Source: an uncultured Lachnospiraceae bacterium
Lineage (GTDB): Bacteria > Bacillota > Clostridia > Lachnospirales > Lachnospiraceae
NCBI GenBank assembly: GCA_934320895.1
Contig: CAKRFY010000006.1
Coordinates: 1-64,000, forward strand
DNA: 64,000 nucleotides
Direction: 5' to 3'
Below are positions 41,932 through 51,363 of this stretch, in pieces. Numbering within the stretch: the first letter of the stretch is position 1; each line of letters starts with the position of its first letter. The position numbers were made by a program, and so were the translations under genes. A model generated the notes under the pieces. That model was not told the origin of the DNA. It worked only from the letters and a program-made list of their open reading frames with translations, and ran no database searches.

Positions 41932-42589
41932 ATGTAAAAATTGTGGTATAAAGATAAAAGATAAAACAAAAGTATGCCCTATGTGCGATATGGTTTTATC
42001 TGGTGATGATAAGCACAATGAGAACACATATCCAGATGTAAGGCAGAAAACAAAGATAGTTAGAAGGATAGTTAGCATTTTTTCGTATTTTGCAATTGTG
42101 CTTGAGATTATATTTGTTGTTATAAATTATTACAATTTTAAGGGGATAAAGTGGTCTGAAATTTCAGGTGGGGCTATAGTATATCTTATACTGATGCTTC
42201 ATTTTGTTATAAATAATCATTATGGACACATTAAAAAGATGTATGTAGGATTTCTTGGAGCATTATTTTATATAATGCTTGTAGATTTTGTACTGGGTTA
42301 TAAAGGGTGGTCTTTAGGTGTGGGAATGCCTGTTATAGTGCTTACACTTGATGCGATAATAATAGTATGCATGATAATAAATAGGCAGAATTGGGAGAGT
42401 TATCTGCTGCTCCAAATATTTTGTGTAATACTTGGTGTAGTTCAAATGGTACTTTATTTTACAAAGATACTGCAAAGTCCGGTTCTGCCGTGGACAAGTT
42501 TTTTGGTATCACTGATTTTATTTACTTCAAGCGTGGTTATTGGGGATAGGAAGGCAAGAAATGAGTTAAAGCGCAAATTTTATATTTAA
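41924..42589 (+). CDS. DUF6320 zinc-ribbon membrane protein
   Basis: 221 residues. N-terminal zinc ribbon (CKNCGIKIKDKTKVCPMC) followed by six hydrophobic helices, with a short basic cytoplasmic end (DRKARNELKRKFYI). Start at the ATG at 41924, inside the acyltransferase end. The family travels with alcohol-acyltransferase-like enzymes and may anchor or regulate them at the membrane. Confidence 0.75.
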   Translation: MIECKNCGIKIKDKTKVCPMCDMVLSGDDKHNENTYPDVRQKTKIVRRIVSIFSYFAIVLEIIFVVINYYNFKGIKWSEISGGAIVYLILMLHFVINNHYGHIKKMYVGFLGALFYIMLVDFVLGYKGWSLGVGMPVIVLTLDAIIIVCMIINRQNWESYLLLQIFCVILGVVQMVLYFTKILQSPVLPWTSFLVSLILFTSSVVIGDRKARNELKRKFYI

Positions 42590-42603
42590 CAGTGAGGTTT
42601 TTG

Positions 42604-43524
42604 ATGATAAAAGAGATTGATAATATAAGTTTACGTGCAAAAATTGTGAAAAATATAATAAATATGGTTTCATCCGGGTTTATTATAGGTCCTGCGATAA
42701 AAAAGGGGACTATAAGAAGAAGACTTGTGGAACCGCCATGGCATTGTCCTTACGGGTATTCAGTTACAAAAATACGTATGAAGCATTTTGAAATGGAATT
42801 GTTATCTCCTAAAGAAACACATAGCAGATTTGTTGTATTACAACTTCATGGAGGCGGTTATATCGGAAAAATGAGAAATGTATACAGAAGTTTTGCTAAA
42901 GAGTATTGTGATATGCGTGGAGGTATAAAGACATTATCTATTGATTACAGAGTTGCTCCGAAAAATCCATATCCTGCGGCTCTTAATGATGCGATAGCGG
43001 CATATAAGTGGCTGCTTGCTACAGGATATGAGGGCAGGGATATAATTATTGCTGGAGATTCCGCAGGTGGCGGGCTCAGTCTTGCTTTAAGTCAGTATTT
43101 AAGGGATAATGATATGCCACTCCCGGCGGGGCTTGTGCTTATGTCACCATGGACAGATCTTACGGCCTCTGGTTCATCGTATGATGATAATTATACTCTT
43201 GATCCCATGTTTGGAAATACAAGGGATAGTATGATATACAGCGGTGAATATCTTGGTGGACATTCACCAAAAGAACCATATATATCGCCGCTTTTTGGCG
43301 ATTTTTCAGGACTTCCGCCAATGCTTTTTCAGGTGGGAGGTATAGAGATGCTTTTAAGTGATTCAGTTCTTGCTGAACAAAAAGCAAGAGAAGCTGGATG
43401 TAAAACAAATATTACTATATATGAGGAAATGTTTCATGTCTTCCAGATGGGGCTTGAACGCCTTGAGGAATCAAAAAACGCATGGGCAGAAGTGAAACGA
43501 TTTGTTGAGAGTTTTGAGGAGTGA
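42604..43524 (+). CDS. Alpha/beta hydrolase (HSL/lipase family)
   Basis: 306 residues from the ATG at 42604 (GTGAGG upstream). Oxyanion motif LHGGGY, nucleophile GDSAGG, an Asp region near LFGDFSGLPPMLFQVGG and catalytic His in EEMFHVFQMG define the hormone-sensitive-lipase group of esterases. It likely hydrolyses the ester made or handled by the acyltransferase, or supplies acyl groups. Confidence 0.85.
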   Translation: MIKEIDNISLRAKIVKNIINMVSSGFIIGPAIKKGTIRRRLVEPPWHCPYGYSVTKIRMKHFEMELLSPKETHSRFVVLQLHGGGYIGKMRNVYRSFAKEYCDMRGGIKTLSIDYRVAPKNPYPAALNDAIAAYKWLLATGYEGRDIIIAGDSAGGGLSLALSQYLRDNDMPLPAGLVLMSPWTDLTASGSSYDDNYTLDPMFGNTRDSMIYSGEYLGGHSPKEPYISPLFGDFSGLPPMLFQVGGIEMLLSDSVLAEQKAREAGCKTNITIYEEMFHVFQMGLERLEESKNAWAEVKRFVESFEE

Positions 43525-43704
43525 ATAACAATCTCATTAGGATAAAGAAATAGTAAAAACCTAGAATTTTATTAAATAAAATTGCAAGGAAATGTATATG
43601 AGGTGTCATAAACAAAAGTAATCATAATAAAATATAAAGAGCTTATAATTTGAAGATAGTTTCGGTTATACCGATTACGATTTTTGAGCACAGGTGGTCG
43701 TTGC

Positions 43705-43899
43705 ATGAGAAAGCATGATATTGTTCCAAAGGAAAACGATGATATTTTTGATGGAGAGTGGAAAAATATTGTTTTTTATGAACATGATGTTTTTGAAACG
43801 GCTGATAATTCGCCTGACTGTTACGAATTATTAGCTCTTTTTTCTGTATATAGATTTCTTTTTTTGGATGATTTTACAAAAAACTATTTTGATAAATAG
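43705..43899 (+). CDS. Small acidic protein before the recombinase
   Basis: 64 residues from the ATG at 43705 (AGGTGG upstream). Acidic, with a helical hydrophobic end (YELLALFSVYRFLFLDDFTK). It stands between cargo and recombinase, where an accessory recombination factor could be. Unrecognised. Confidence 0.45.
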   Translation: MRKHDIVPKENDDIFDGEWKNIVFYEHDVFETADNSPDCYELLALFSVYRFLFLDDFTKNYFDK

Positions 43900-44023
43900 T
43901 TTTTTATAAAAATAATATATTTTTGAAGCTATAGCAACCCCATAAATTAACGATATATATGCATAATTTCAATGTATTTACTTACAAATAATTCAAATAA
44001 ATTGTTCGGGAATGAGGGATATG

Positions 44024-45091
44024 ATGGATTGTGTGACATATCTGAGAGTGTCAAAAAGCGATACTTTAAAAGAAAGTATTTCTAAAATAAATATATCAGA
44101 GGAAAATATATATTCTTATAATACAGATACTATACATGATGCTGAAAATATACATAATATCAATAGTGATGCTGCTTTTACTATCGGAAATAACAATATT
44201 AGTGACGGTAACACTATCCACTTTGTGAATAGTGTGGAAAATCAAAGAAAATTGCTTGAACAATATATTTCTAAAAATAAATTTACACATGTCGCTGAAT
44301 TTATTGACGAGGGATATACAGGAACAAATTTTAACAGACCAGGTTTTATAAAAATGCTTGAATGGATTGAACGATATAATGTCAGATGCATTATTGTAAA
44401 GGATCTGTCAAGGCTTGGAAGAGATTATATAGATACTGGCAGACTGCTTGAATATTATTTTCCTATGAGAAATATTCGCATAATATCTGTTGCTGAAGGA
44501 TATGACAGTGACAAGGCAGATTACCATGAAAGGAAAATAACAATACCGTTATTAAACCTCTTAAATGATTCATATGCACGAGATATATCATGTAAGGTCA
44601 GGTATTCACAGAAGGTAAAGAGGGAAAATGGAAAATATATAGGAGCATTTACGGTCTATGGATATAAGAAGTCTGCTTCTGATAAAAACAGGCTTGTTAT
44701 AGACTATGATGCTGCAAGAATCGTGAAGCGGATATTTGACATGCGTATAGATGGAAATTCTGCTGAAAAAATCGTGGAAATACTTAATCATGAAAAGATA
44801 TTGTCCCCATATATGTATAAAAAGGCAAACAATAGTAATTATAAAACCTCTTTTGCAAACTCAGAAATATCTGTCTGGAAACCTTATTCAGTCAGAAGAA
44901 TATTAAAGAATGAAATCTATACGGGAGTTTTACAACAGGGGAAGACAAAAAAAATAAATTATAAAATCAATAAAAGAGTAAATGTAAGTAAAGCAGAATG
45001 GATCTGCTGTGAGGAAACAGTACCAGCGATAATTTCAAAAGAACAATTTGTGCATGCAAACATATCATTATCCAATAGAAAAAAGTTGTAG
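44024..45091 (+). CDS. Serine recombinase with low-complexity insert
   Basis: 355 residues from the ATG at 44024 (GAGGG upstream; 44012 is an alternative). Catalytic Ser10 in YLRVSKSD; conserved ENQRKLLEQY, IIVKDLSRLGRDY and a recombinase domain (YGYKKSASDKNRLVIDYDAA). Between the catalytic strand and ENQR is an unusual insert of about 50 residues rich in Asn, Ile, Ser and Asp. The protein lacks the zinc-ribbon/coiled-coil end of larger integrases. It would excise the 4.74-kb element. Confidence 0.85.
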   Translation: MDCVTYLRVSKSDTLKESISKINISEENIYSYNTDTIHDAENIHNINSDAAFTIGNNNISDGNTIHFVNSVENQRKLLEQYISKNKFTHVAEFIDEGYTGTNFNRPGFIKMLEWIERYNVRCIIVKDLSRLGRDYIDTGRLLEYYFPMRNIRIISVAEGYDSDKADYHERKITIPLLNLLNDSYARDISCKVRYSQKVKRENGKYIGAFTVYGYKKSASDKNRLVIDYDAARIVKRIFDMRIDGNSAEKIVEILNHEKILSPYMYKKANNSNYKTSFANSEISVWKPYSVRRILKNEIYTGVLQQGKTKKINYKINKRVNVSKAEWICCEETVPAIISKEQFVHANISLSNRKKL

Positions 45092-45093
45092 AG

Positions 45094-45648
45094 TCAAGCG
45101 GATATTCGCACTCCATCGGGGATTACCACACGGCTGAGAACGACCTCGCCTGATTCATTCATTTCTTTTATTTCATCCTCGGGTATTTTAGGAGGATATT
45201 CAGCATACAGTGTGTGTGGAGGTATAACAAATACTTCTGCACTTTCAGGCTCATTTTCATCTAGAGGTATAAGTTCTATATTTTGTATTGAAGTTTCTCC
45301 AGGAAGGACTTCAGTTCCAGCAACTTCCACTTCTTCATAGCCTCTTGCACGCACCAGTACATTATACACGGAATAAGGTTGATTACTCAGTGGTGTCTGG
45401 CTGTATTGAAGTGGTGGCGTTCTTAATGTTATAACAGGGGTTTTTCCAGAAGAATCGGTTGTTAGATTGTCTATGGCATTATCTCTAAAATCAGGGTATG
45501 TTATCTCAATCGAAGCATTTTCAACAGGTCTGCCAGAAACAGAGCTTGTCACAAATGCCTGAAAATATCCTTCGTTGCTTATGTTATCGTTGTTTTGCAT
45601 AGGTGTCTCGTTTATATCGGGTGTCTGTCCGTTTGTTGTGGTGTCCAT
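45094..45648 (-). pseudogene. N-terminal fragment of split peptidoglycan-binding-type gene
   Basis: 184 codons with a good start (AAAGGAG). Contains a CnaB-like beta-sandwich (GYFQAFVTSSVSGRPVENAS) and the linker VFVIPPHTLYAEYPPKIPED, then VVIPDG, where the host frame is lost at CCCCGA. The last codons and the stop come from the small element. In the intact family this part is followed by the conserved core found at 40194-40386 and, from memory, a peptidoglycan-binding domain; such proteins are frequent in spore-forming clostridia. The fragment could still be made as a truncated protein. Confidence 0.8.
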
Positions 45649-45991
45649 AATTAGTTACTCCTTTCACAAACAATTATAGTTATATTCTGTGATAATAGAA
45701 CGCTTTAGCCTTGCATTTTCTAAATATCTTTTTAGTGTTGAACTATTACTATTGATACAAAAAAGTTTATTAAAATATATTCACAGAATATAAAAATGTG
45801 ATAAACTGATATGGTGTGTTGGCTACGATGTTTAATAAAAATAAAATCTCGTAAGAGATAATATTGAAAAGATACTAAATGAAAGAAAGACTATTCACAT
45901 TATTCAGGAAATGGATGGCTATAGATTATTATAATTTATAATAGTTTTCGCAATCACTTAAAATAGATATAATCAAAAAATGGAGGAAATC
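45649..45991. other. Intergenic region
   Basis: 340 bp between the divergent split gene and the dUTPase gene. Very AT-rich; presumably holds both promoters, but I see no clear consensus, hairpin or gene. Confidence 0.4.
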
Positions 45992-46426
45992 ATGGAAACA
46001 ATAAAAATCAAATATTTTTCGGACAAGATTGATAAACTTGAATATATCGGAGGAAAATCAGATTGGATTGACCTTCGTGCATCAGAGGAAGTTACTCTTA
46101 AAAAAGGAGAATTTGCACTTATTCCACTTGGGGTGGGAATGAAACTTCCGGAGGGTTATGAGGCTCATGTAGTTCCGAGAAGTTCTACATTTAAAAATTT
46201 TGGTGTTATCCAGACAAATCATATGGGAGTTATTGATGGTTCATATTGTGGTGACAATGATATGTGGCGTATGCCGGTGCTTGCGGTCAGAGATACTCAG
46301 ATTCATGTAAACGACAGGATATGTCAGTTCAGGATAATGAAAAATCAGCCTGTGATCGATTTTGATGAGGTGGACAGGCTTGAGGAAACTGACAGAGGCG
46401 GTTTTGGAAGTACTGGGAAACAGTAA
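45992..46426 (+). CDS. dut: dUTPase-family protein
   Basis: 144 residues from the ATG at 45992 (TGGAGG upstream). Motifs in order: [27 protein letters not shown] with [19 protein letters not shown], and the C-terminal glycine arm [11 protein letters not shown]. It hydrolyses dUTP to dUMP, keeping uracil out of DNA and feeding thymidylate synthesis. It is a trimeric enzyme by family. It is the first intact host gene right of the mobile region, with its own promoter region. Confidence 0.85.
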   Translation: METIKIKYFSDKIDKLEYIGGKSDWIDLRASEEVTLKKGEFALIPLGVGMKLPEGYEAHVVPRSSTFKNFGVIQTNHMGVIDGSYCGDNDMWRMPVLAVRDTQIHVNDRICQFRIMKNQPVIDFDEVDRLEETDRGGFGSTGKQ

Positions 46427-46431
46427 TTATC

Positions 46432-46461
46432 TTGACAGTAAACAAAAAACTGATATATACT
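46432..46461 (+). promoter_or_regulatory. Promoter of the leuB operon
   Basis: TTGACA, 18 bp, TATACT, directly after the dUTPase stop. Confidence 0.75.
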
Positions 46462-46472
46462 ATATTCTATGG

Positions 46473-46550
46473 GTGAGAAATTGGTCATAAAATAGTAGAA
46501 AATCATGTTAAATAGCTGGTTTTGACTGTTTTATGGGAAGAAATACTCAC
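46473..46550 (+). promoter_or_regulatory. Structured leader of the leuB operon
   Basis: Nested stems GTGAG (46473)/CTCAC (46546), CATAAAATAG (46486-46495)/CTGTTTTATG (46526-46535) and AAAATC/GGTTTT make one long hairpin ending 17 bases before the ribosome site. No T-box sequence or terminator T run is seen, so control, if any, would be on translation or stability. Confidence 0.5.
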
Positions 46551-46582
46551 AACATGAAATTATTCTGAAAGGAAGATGATTT

Positions 46583-47665
46583 ATGAACTACAAAGTTGCA
46601 GTAATAGCCGGTGACGGCATTGGACCTGAGATTGTCAGAGAGGCAAGAAAGGTTCTTGATAAAGTTGGCGAGAAATTTGGACATACATTTGAGTATAAGG
46701 AACTTCTTATGGGAGGATGCTCTATAGATGCTTACGGTGAGCCGCTTACAGATGAGACATTACAGGCAGCCAAGGAGAGTGATTCTGTTCTTCTTGGTGC
46801 AGTCGGAGGAAATGTAGGACAGTCAAACTGGTATCAGTTACCACCTGACAAACGTCCTGAGGCAGGTCTTTTAAAGATTAGAAAAGGTCTTGGCCTTTAT
46901 GCAAATGTGCGTCCTGCCATTCTCTTTGATGAACTTAGCGGTGCGTGTCCGCTTAAAGAGGAGATTACCAAAGGCGGTTTTGACTTTGTAGTTATGAGAG
47001 AGCTTACAGGTGGACTTTATTTCGGCGAGAGAAAGACAGTCGAGGAAAATGGTGTGCTTAAAGCTATAGATACACTTACATATGATGAGAATGAAATACG
47101 CCGTATTGCAAAATGGGGATTTGAATTTGCAATGAAGAGAAACAAAAAGGTTTGCAGCGTAGATAAGGCAAATGTTCTTGATTCTTCAAGACTCTGGAGA
47201 AAAGTTGTTAAGGAAGTTTCTAAAGATTATCCGGAGGTTGAACTTACAGATATGCTCGTTGACAACTGTGCTATGCAGCTTGTTCGTGATCCTAAACAGT
47301 TTGATGTTATCCTTACGGAAAATATGTTCGGTGATATATTGTCAGATGAGGCAAGTATGGTGACAGGCTCTATCGGAATGTTGTCATCAGCAAGTCTTGG
47401 TGCTACAAAACTTGGTCTTTATGAGCCAAGCCATGGTTCTGCACCTGACATTGCAGGACAGGATAAAGCAAATCCTATTGCAACTATCCTTTCAGCAGCA
47501 ATGATGCTTCGTTATTCATTTGACCTTGAAAAAGAGGCGGATGCAATTGAGGCAGCAGTTAAGCAGGTACTTAAAGACGGATATCGTACAGTTGATATTA
47601 TGGATGAAGGAAAGACACAGGTAGGAACTATCAAGATGGGTGACCTTATCTGTGAGAGGATTTAA
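46583..47665 (+). CDS. leuB: 3-isopropylmalate dehydrogenase
   Basis: 360 residues, usual length. Signature [20 protein letters not shown] (Mg2+/substrate Asp residues) and GDGIGPEI at the N-terminus. Oxidises and decarboxylates 3-isopropylmalate to 2-oxoisocaproate with NAD in leucine synthesis. GAAAGGAAG before the ATG. Followed after 16 bp by ilvD, so leucine and valine/isoleucine steps are co-transcribed. Confidence 0.95.
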   Translation: MNYKVAVIAGDGIGPEIVREARKVLDKVGEKFGHTFEYKELLMGGCSIDAYGEPLTDETLQAAKESDSVLLGAVGGNVGQSNWYQLPPDKRPEAGLLKIRKGLGLYANVRPAILFDELSGACPLKEEITKGGFDFVVMRELTGGLYFGERKTVEENGVLKAIDTLTYDENEIRRIAKWGFEFAMKRNKKVCSVDKANVLDSSRLWRKVVKEVSKDYPEVELTDMLVDNCAMQLVRDPKQFDVILTENMFGDILSDEASMVTGSIGMLSSASLGATKLGLYEPSHGSAPDIAGQDKANPIATILSAAMMLRYSFDLEKEADAIEAAVKQVLKDGYRTVDIMDEGKTQVGTIKMGDLICERI

Positions 47666-47681
47666 TTAGGAGGAATACAAA

Positions 47682-49346
47682 ATGAGAAGTGATGTTGTTA
47701 AAAAAGGTATGCAGACAGCTCCACAGAGATCTTTGTTTAATGCATTAGGTCTTACGGAGGAAGAACTTGAGAGACCACTCGTTGGTATCGTAAGCTCATA
47801 TAATGAGATCGTACCAGGTCATATGAATATAGATAAAATAGTAGAAGCGGTTAAGACAGGTGTTGCAATGGCAGGTGGTACTCCTATCGTTTTCCCTGCT
47901 ATTGCAGTATGTGATGGTATCGCAATGGGACATATGGGTATGAAATACTCACTTGTTACAAGAGACCTTATTGCAGATTCTACAGAATGTATGGCACTTG
48001 CACATCAGTTTGATGCACTTGTTATGGTGCCAAACTGTGATAAGAACGTTCCTGGACTTCTTATGGCAGCAGCTAGAGTAAATGTACCTACTGTATTTGT
48101 AAGCGGTGGTCCTATGCTCGCAGGTCACGTAAATGGTCAGAAGACAAGCCTTTCATCTATGTTTGAGGCAGTTGGAGCAAATGCAGCCGGAAAGATGAGT
48201 GATGAGGAAGTTGACAATTATGTCTGCAATGCATGTCCTACATGCGGTTCATGCTCAGGAATGTACACGGCAAACAGTATGAATTGTCTTACTGAGGCAA
48301 TCGGTATGGGACTTCAGGGAAATGGTACTATCCCTGCTGTTTATTCACAGCGTATCAAACTTGCAAAACATGCAGGTATGAAAGTTATGGAGCTTCTTGA
48401 GAAAAATATCCGCCCAAGAGATATACTTACAAAAGAGGCATTTATGAATGCCCTTACAGTAGATATGGCTCTTGGATGCTCAACAAATACAATGCTTCAC
48501 CTTCCAGCTATAGCACATGAAGCAGGTGTTGAGATAAATCTTGATATTGCAAATGAGATAAGTGCAAAAACTCCAAACCTTTGTCATCTTGCACCAGCAG
48601 GACATCATTATATGGAAGAACTTAATGAGGCCGGTGGAATCTATGCAGTTATGAATGAACTTTCACAGGCAGGTCTTTTAAATACAGATCTTATCACAGC
48701 AACTGGAAAGACTGTTGGCGAAAATATTAAAGGATGTGAAAATAAAAATCCTGAGATTATCCGCCCTATAGATGATCCATATATGAAGACAGGTGGAATT
48801 GCTGTGCTTCGTGGAAATATCGCACCTGACAGTTGTGTTGTAAAGCGTTCAGCAGTTGTGCCTGAGATGATGGTACATGAAGGCCCAGCAAGAGTATTTG
48901 ACTGTGAGGAAGACGCTATAGATGCTATCAAATCAGGAAAGATCGTTGAAGGTGATGTAGTAGTTATCCGTTATGAAGGACCAAAGGGTGGCCCAGGTAT
49001 GAGAGAAATGTTAAATCCTACATCAGCAATCGCAGGCATGGGACTTGGTTCAAGCGTTGCACTTATCACTGACGGACGTTTTTCAGGAGCTTCAAGAGGA
49101 GCTTCAATAGGTCATGTATCTCCAGAAGCAGCAGTAGGTGGACCTATCGCTCTTATCGAAGAGGGAGATATCATTGCCATTGATATACCTGCAAATACAA
49201 TAAATGTCAAAGTATCTGACGAAGAAATGGCAAAGAGAAAAGAAGCGTGGACACCAAAGGAGCCAAAGGTTAAGACAGGTTATCTTGCAAGATACGCATC
49301 GATGGTTACATCAGCAGATAAAGGTGCTATTCTTCAGATCAAATAA
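47682..49346 (+). CDS. ilvD: Dihydroxy-acid dehydratase
   Basis: 554 residues, full length. Fe-S cysteines in PNCDKNVPG and [18 protein letters not shown]-terminal [20 protein letters not shown]. Dehydrates dihydroxy acids to the keto acids of valine and isoleucine (and so leucine). AGGAGG before the ATG. 125 bp to ilvB. Confidence 0.96.
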   Translation: MRSDVVKKGMQTAPQRSLFNALGLTEEELERPLVGIVSSYNEIVPGHMNIDKIVEAVKTGVAMAGGTPIVFPAIAVCDGIAMGHMGMKYSLVTRDLIADSTECMALAHQFDALVMVPNCDKNVPGLLMAAARVNVPTVFVSGGPMLAGHVNGQKTSLSSMFEAVGANAAGKMSDEEVDNYVCNACPTCGSCSGMYTANSMNCLTEAIGMGLQGNGTIPAVYSQRIKLAKHAGMKVMELLEKNIRPRDILTKEAFMNALTVDMALGCSTNTMLHLPAIAHEAGVEINLDIANEISAKTPNLCHLAPAGHHYMEELNEAGGIYAVMNELSQAGLLNTDLITATGKTVGENIKGCENKNPEIIRPIDDPYMKTGGIAVLRGNIAPDSCVVKRSAVVPEMMVHEGPARVFDCEEDAIDAIKSGKIVEGDVVVIRYEGPKGGPGMREMLNPTSAIAGMGLGSSVALITDGRFSGASRGASIGHVSPEAAVGGPIALIEEGDIIAIDIPANTINVKVSDEEMAKRKEAWTPKEPKVKTGYLARYASMVTSADKGAILQIK

Positions 49347-49471
49347 TATAAATGATGCAATGGGCAAAAGCAGATTGCAATCCGCGGCATCAGATGTGGG
49401 CAGGTTTCTTTTGTACCAAACATCATTCAGGTAAAAAGATATATAAGTTTTAAAGAAGAATGGAGATAAAA

Positions 49472-51154
49472 ATGCAGTTAACAGGTTCACAGATAGTTAT
49501 AGAATGTTTAAAAGAACAGGGTGTTGATACAGTATTTGGTTATCCAGGTGGTGCTATATTAAATATTTATGATGAGTTATATCGTCATCAGGATGAGATA
49601 AGACATGTACTCACATCACATGAGCAGGGTGCTTCACATGCGGCAGATGGATACGCACGCTCAACAGGAAAAGTAGGTGTATGCATGGCGACAAGTGGTC
49701 CGGGGGCTACGAATCTTGTGACAGGTATTGCAACAGCTTACATGGATTCAGTTCCAATAGTTGCTATTACTTGTAATGTAGGTATCTCGCTTCTTGGAAA
49801 GGATTCTTTTCAGGAGATAGATATAGCAGGAGTTACTACGCCTATCACAAAATACAGCTTTATAGTAAAAGATGTAAAAGACCTTGCACCTACACTTAGA
49901 AGAGCTTTTGAAATAGCAAAAACAGGTCGTCCGGGACCTGTACTTGTAGACATTGTTAAAAATGCGACAAGTGATGTCACAGAATATGAAAAAGAAATAC
50001 CAAAGCTTATTCCGAGAATGACAGAAAAAATAGACGAGACAGCTATAGACGAAGCCATAAAGATTTTAAGAAAATCAGACAAACCTATGATTCTTGTTGG
50101 TGGTGGAGCAGTTATAGCAGACGCCGACAAGGAACTTGCTGACTTTGTTAAGAAGGTTGATGCACCTGTAACAGATACACTTATGGGTAAAGGTGCTTTT
50201 AACGGTAACGATGAATACTATGTAGGTATGCTTGGAATGCATGGAACGAAGACTGCAAATCTAAGTGTATCAGAGTGTGATGCACTTGTTGTAGTCGGTT
50301 CAAGATTTTCGGACAGAGTGGCTGCTGATACAAAAAGCTTTGCAAAAAATGCTAAGATTATTCAGATTGATATTGATGAAGCAGAGATAAATAAAAATGT
50401 GGAAGTGGATTTAAGCATTATCGGTGATATTAAATCTGTACTTGACATATTCAATTCAAGACTTGAACAGCTCTATCACAAAGAATGGTTAAGCAAAGTT
50501 CTTGCAAGAAAGGATGCACTTCCTTTAAATTATCATCATGATGTGCTCACAGGTCCATATGTAGTAGAAAAACTTTATGAAGTGACTAATGGTGATGCGA
50601 TCATTGCCACAGAGGTAGGACAGCATCAGATGTGGGCAGCACAGTATTACAGATATAAGAAACCGCATACACTTATAACATCAGGTGGACTTGGAACGAT
50701 GGGTTACGGACTTGGAGCAGCAATAGGAGCAAAGGCTGGAAATCCTGATAAAACTGTAGTAAATATAGCAGGTGACGGATGTTTTCGCATGAATATGAAT
50801 GAGATTGCAACAGCTGTCAGAGAAGATCTGCCTGTGATCGAGATAGTTTTTAATAACAGCGTGCTGGGTATGGTTCGTCAGTGGCAGACATTGTTCTATG
50901 GTGAGAGATATTCACATACAGTACTCGATCATAATGTTGATTATGTCAAACTTGCAGAAGCCATGGGAGCTAAAGGCTATCGTGTTACAAAACAGGAAGA
51001 AGTTGAACCTGTATTAAAGGAAGCGATATCGTCAGGAAAACCTGCTGTAATCGAGTGCATTATACAGAGTGATGATAAAGTGTTCCCTATGGTTGCGCCA
51101 GGCAAGGGATTAGATGAAGTTTTTGATGAAAATGATCTTGAAAATAAGAGATAA
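49472..51154 (+). CDS. ilvB: Acetolactate synthase, catalytic subunit
   Basis: 560 residues from the ATG at 49472 (TGGAG upstream). ThDP enzyme motifs: catalytic Glu in TSHEQGASHAADGYAR, FAD-type middle domain, and the ThDP/Mg motif GDGCFRMNMNEIATAV with FNN. Makes 2-acetolactate or 2-aceto-2-hydroxybutyrate. No small regulatory subunit (ilvN) follows; serC does, so the regulatory subunit must be elsewhere or absent. Confidence 0.95.
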   Translation: MQLTGSQIVIECLKEQGVDTVFGYPGGAILNIYDELYRHQDEIRHVLTSHEQGASHAADGYARSTGKVGVCMATSGPGATNLVTGIATAYMDSVPIVAITCNVGISLLGKDSFQEIDIAGVTTPITKYSFIVKDVKDLAPTLRRAFEIAKTGRPGPVLVDIVKNATSDVTEYEKEIPKLIPRMTEKIDETAIDEAIKILRKSDKPMILVGGGAVIADADKELADFVKKVDAPVTDTLMGKGAFNGNDEYYVGMLGMHGTKTANLSVSECDALVVVGSRFSDRVAADTKSFAKNAKIIQIDIDEAEINKNVEVDLSIIGDIKSVLDIFNSRLEQLYHKEWLSKVLARKDALPLNYHHDVLTGPYVVEKLYEVTNGDAIIATEVGQHQMWAAQYYRYKKPHTLITSGGLGTMGYGLGAAIGAKAGNPDKTVVNIAGDGCFRMNMNEIATAVREDLPVIEIVFNNSVLGMVRQWQTLFYGERYSHTVLDHNVDYVKLAEAMGAKGYRVTKQEEVEPVLKEAISSGKPAVIECIIQSDDKVFPMVAPGKGLDEVFDENDLENKR

Positions 51155-51363
51155 ATTTTTAAAGATTGACTATATGGCGATAAAGTCTTACAATAATACA
51201 TGTTGTCTGACATATTATAGGTGATATATTAAATATGTTACCGCAAAATGTCATATAAAGATAATGGGTGATTAAAGTGTCATAAGCTTTATGAAACAAA
51301 AACAGTTTTTGATACTTTAAACATATAAATATTTACTTAGTAACTAATTACAGAAGGAGGCAC

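Larger units (their letters stand above)
40381..45121. mobile_element. 4.74-kb serine-recombinase element with acyltransferase operon
   Basis: Bounded by a TCGGGG direct repeat (40381-40386 and 45116-45121). Joining the outer flanks at this repeat restores the host frame VVIPEYVIVHDG exactly. Inside each end are imperfect inverted arms (GTGTGCGGAT on the left, GTGCGAATAT as reverse complement on the right), as recombinase sites show. Contents: acyltransferase, DUF6320 protein, alpha/beta hydrolase, a small protein and a serine recombinase whose stop is 25 bp from the right end. Confidence 0.85.
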
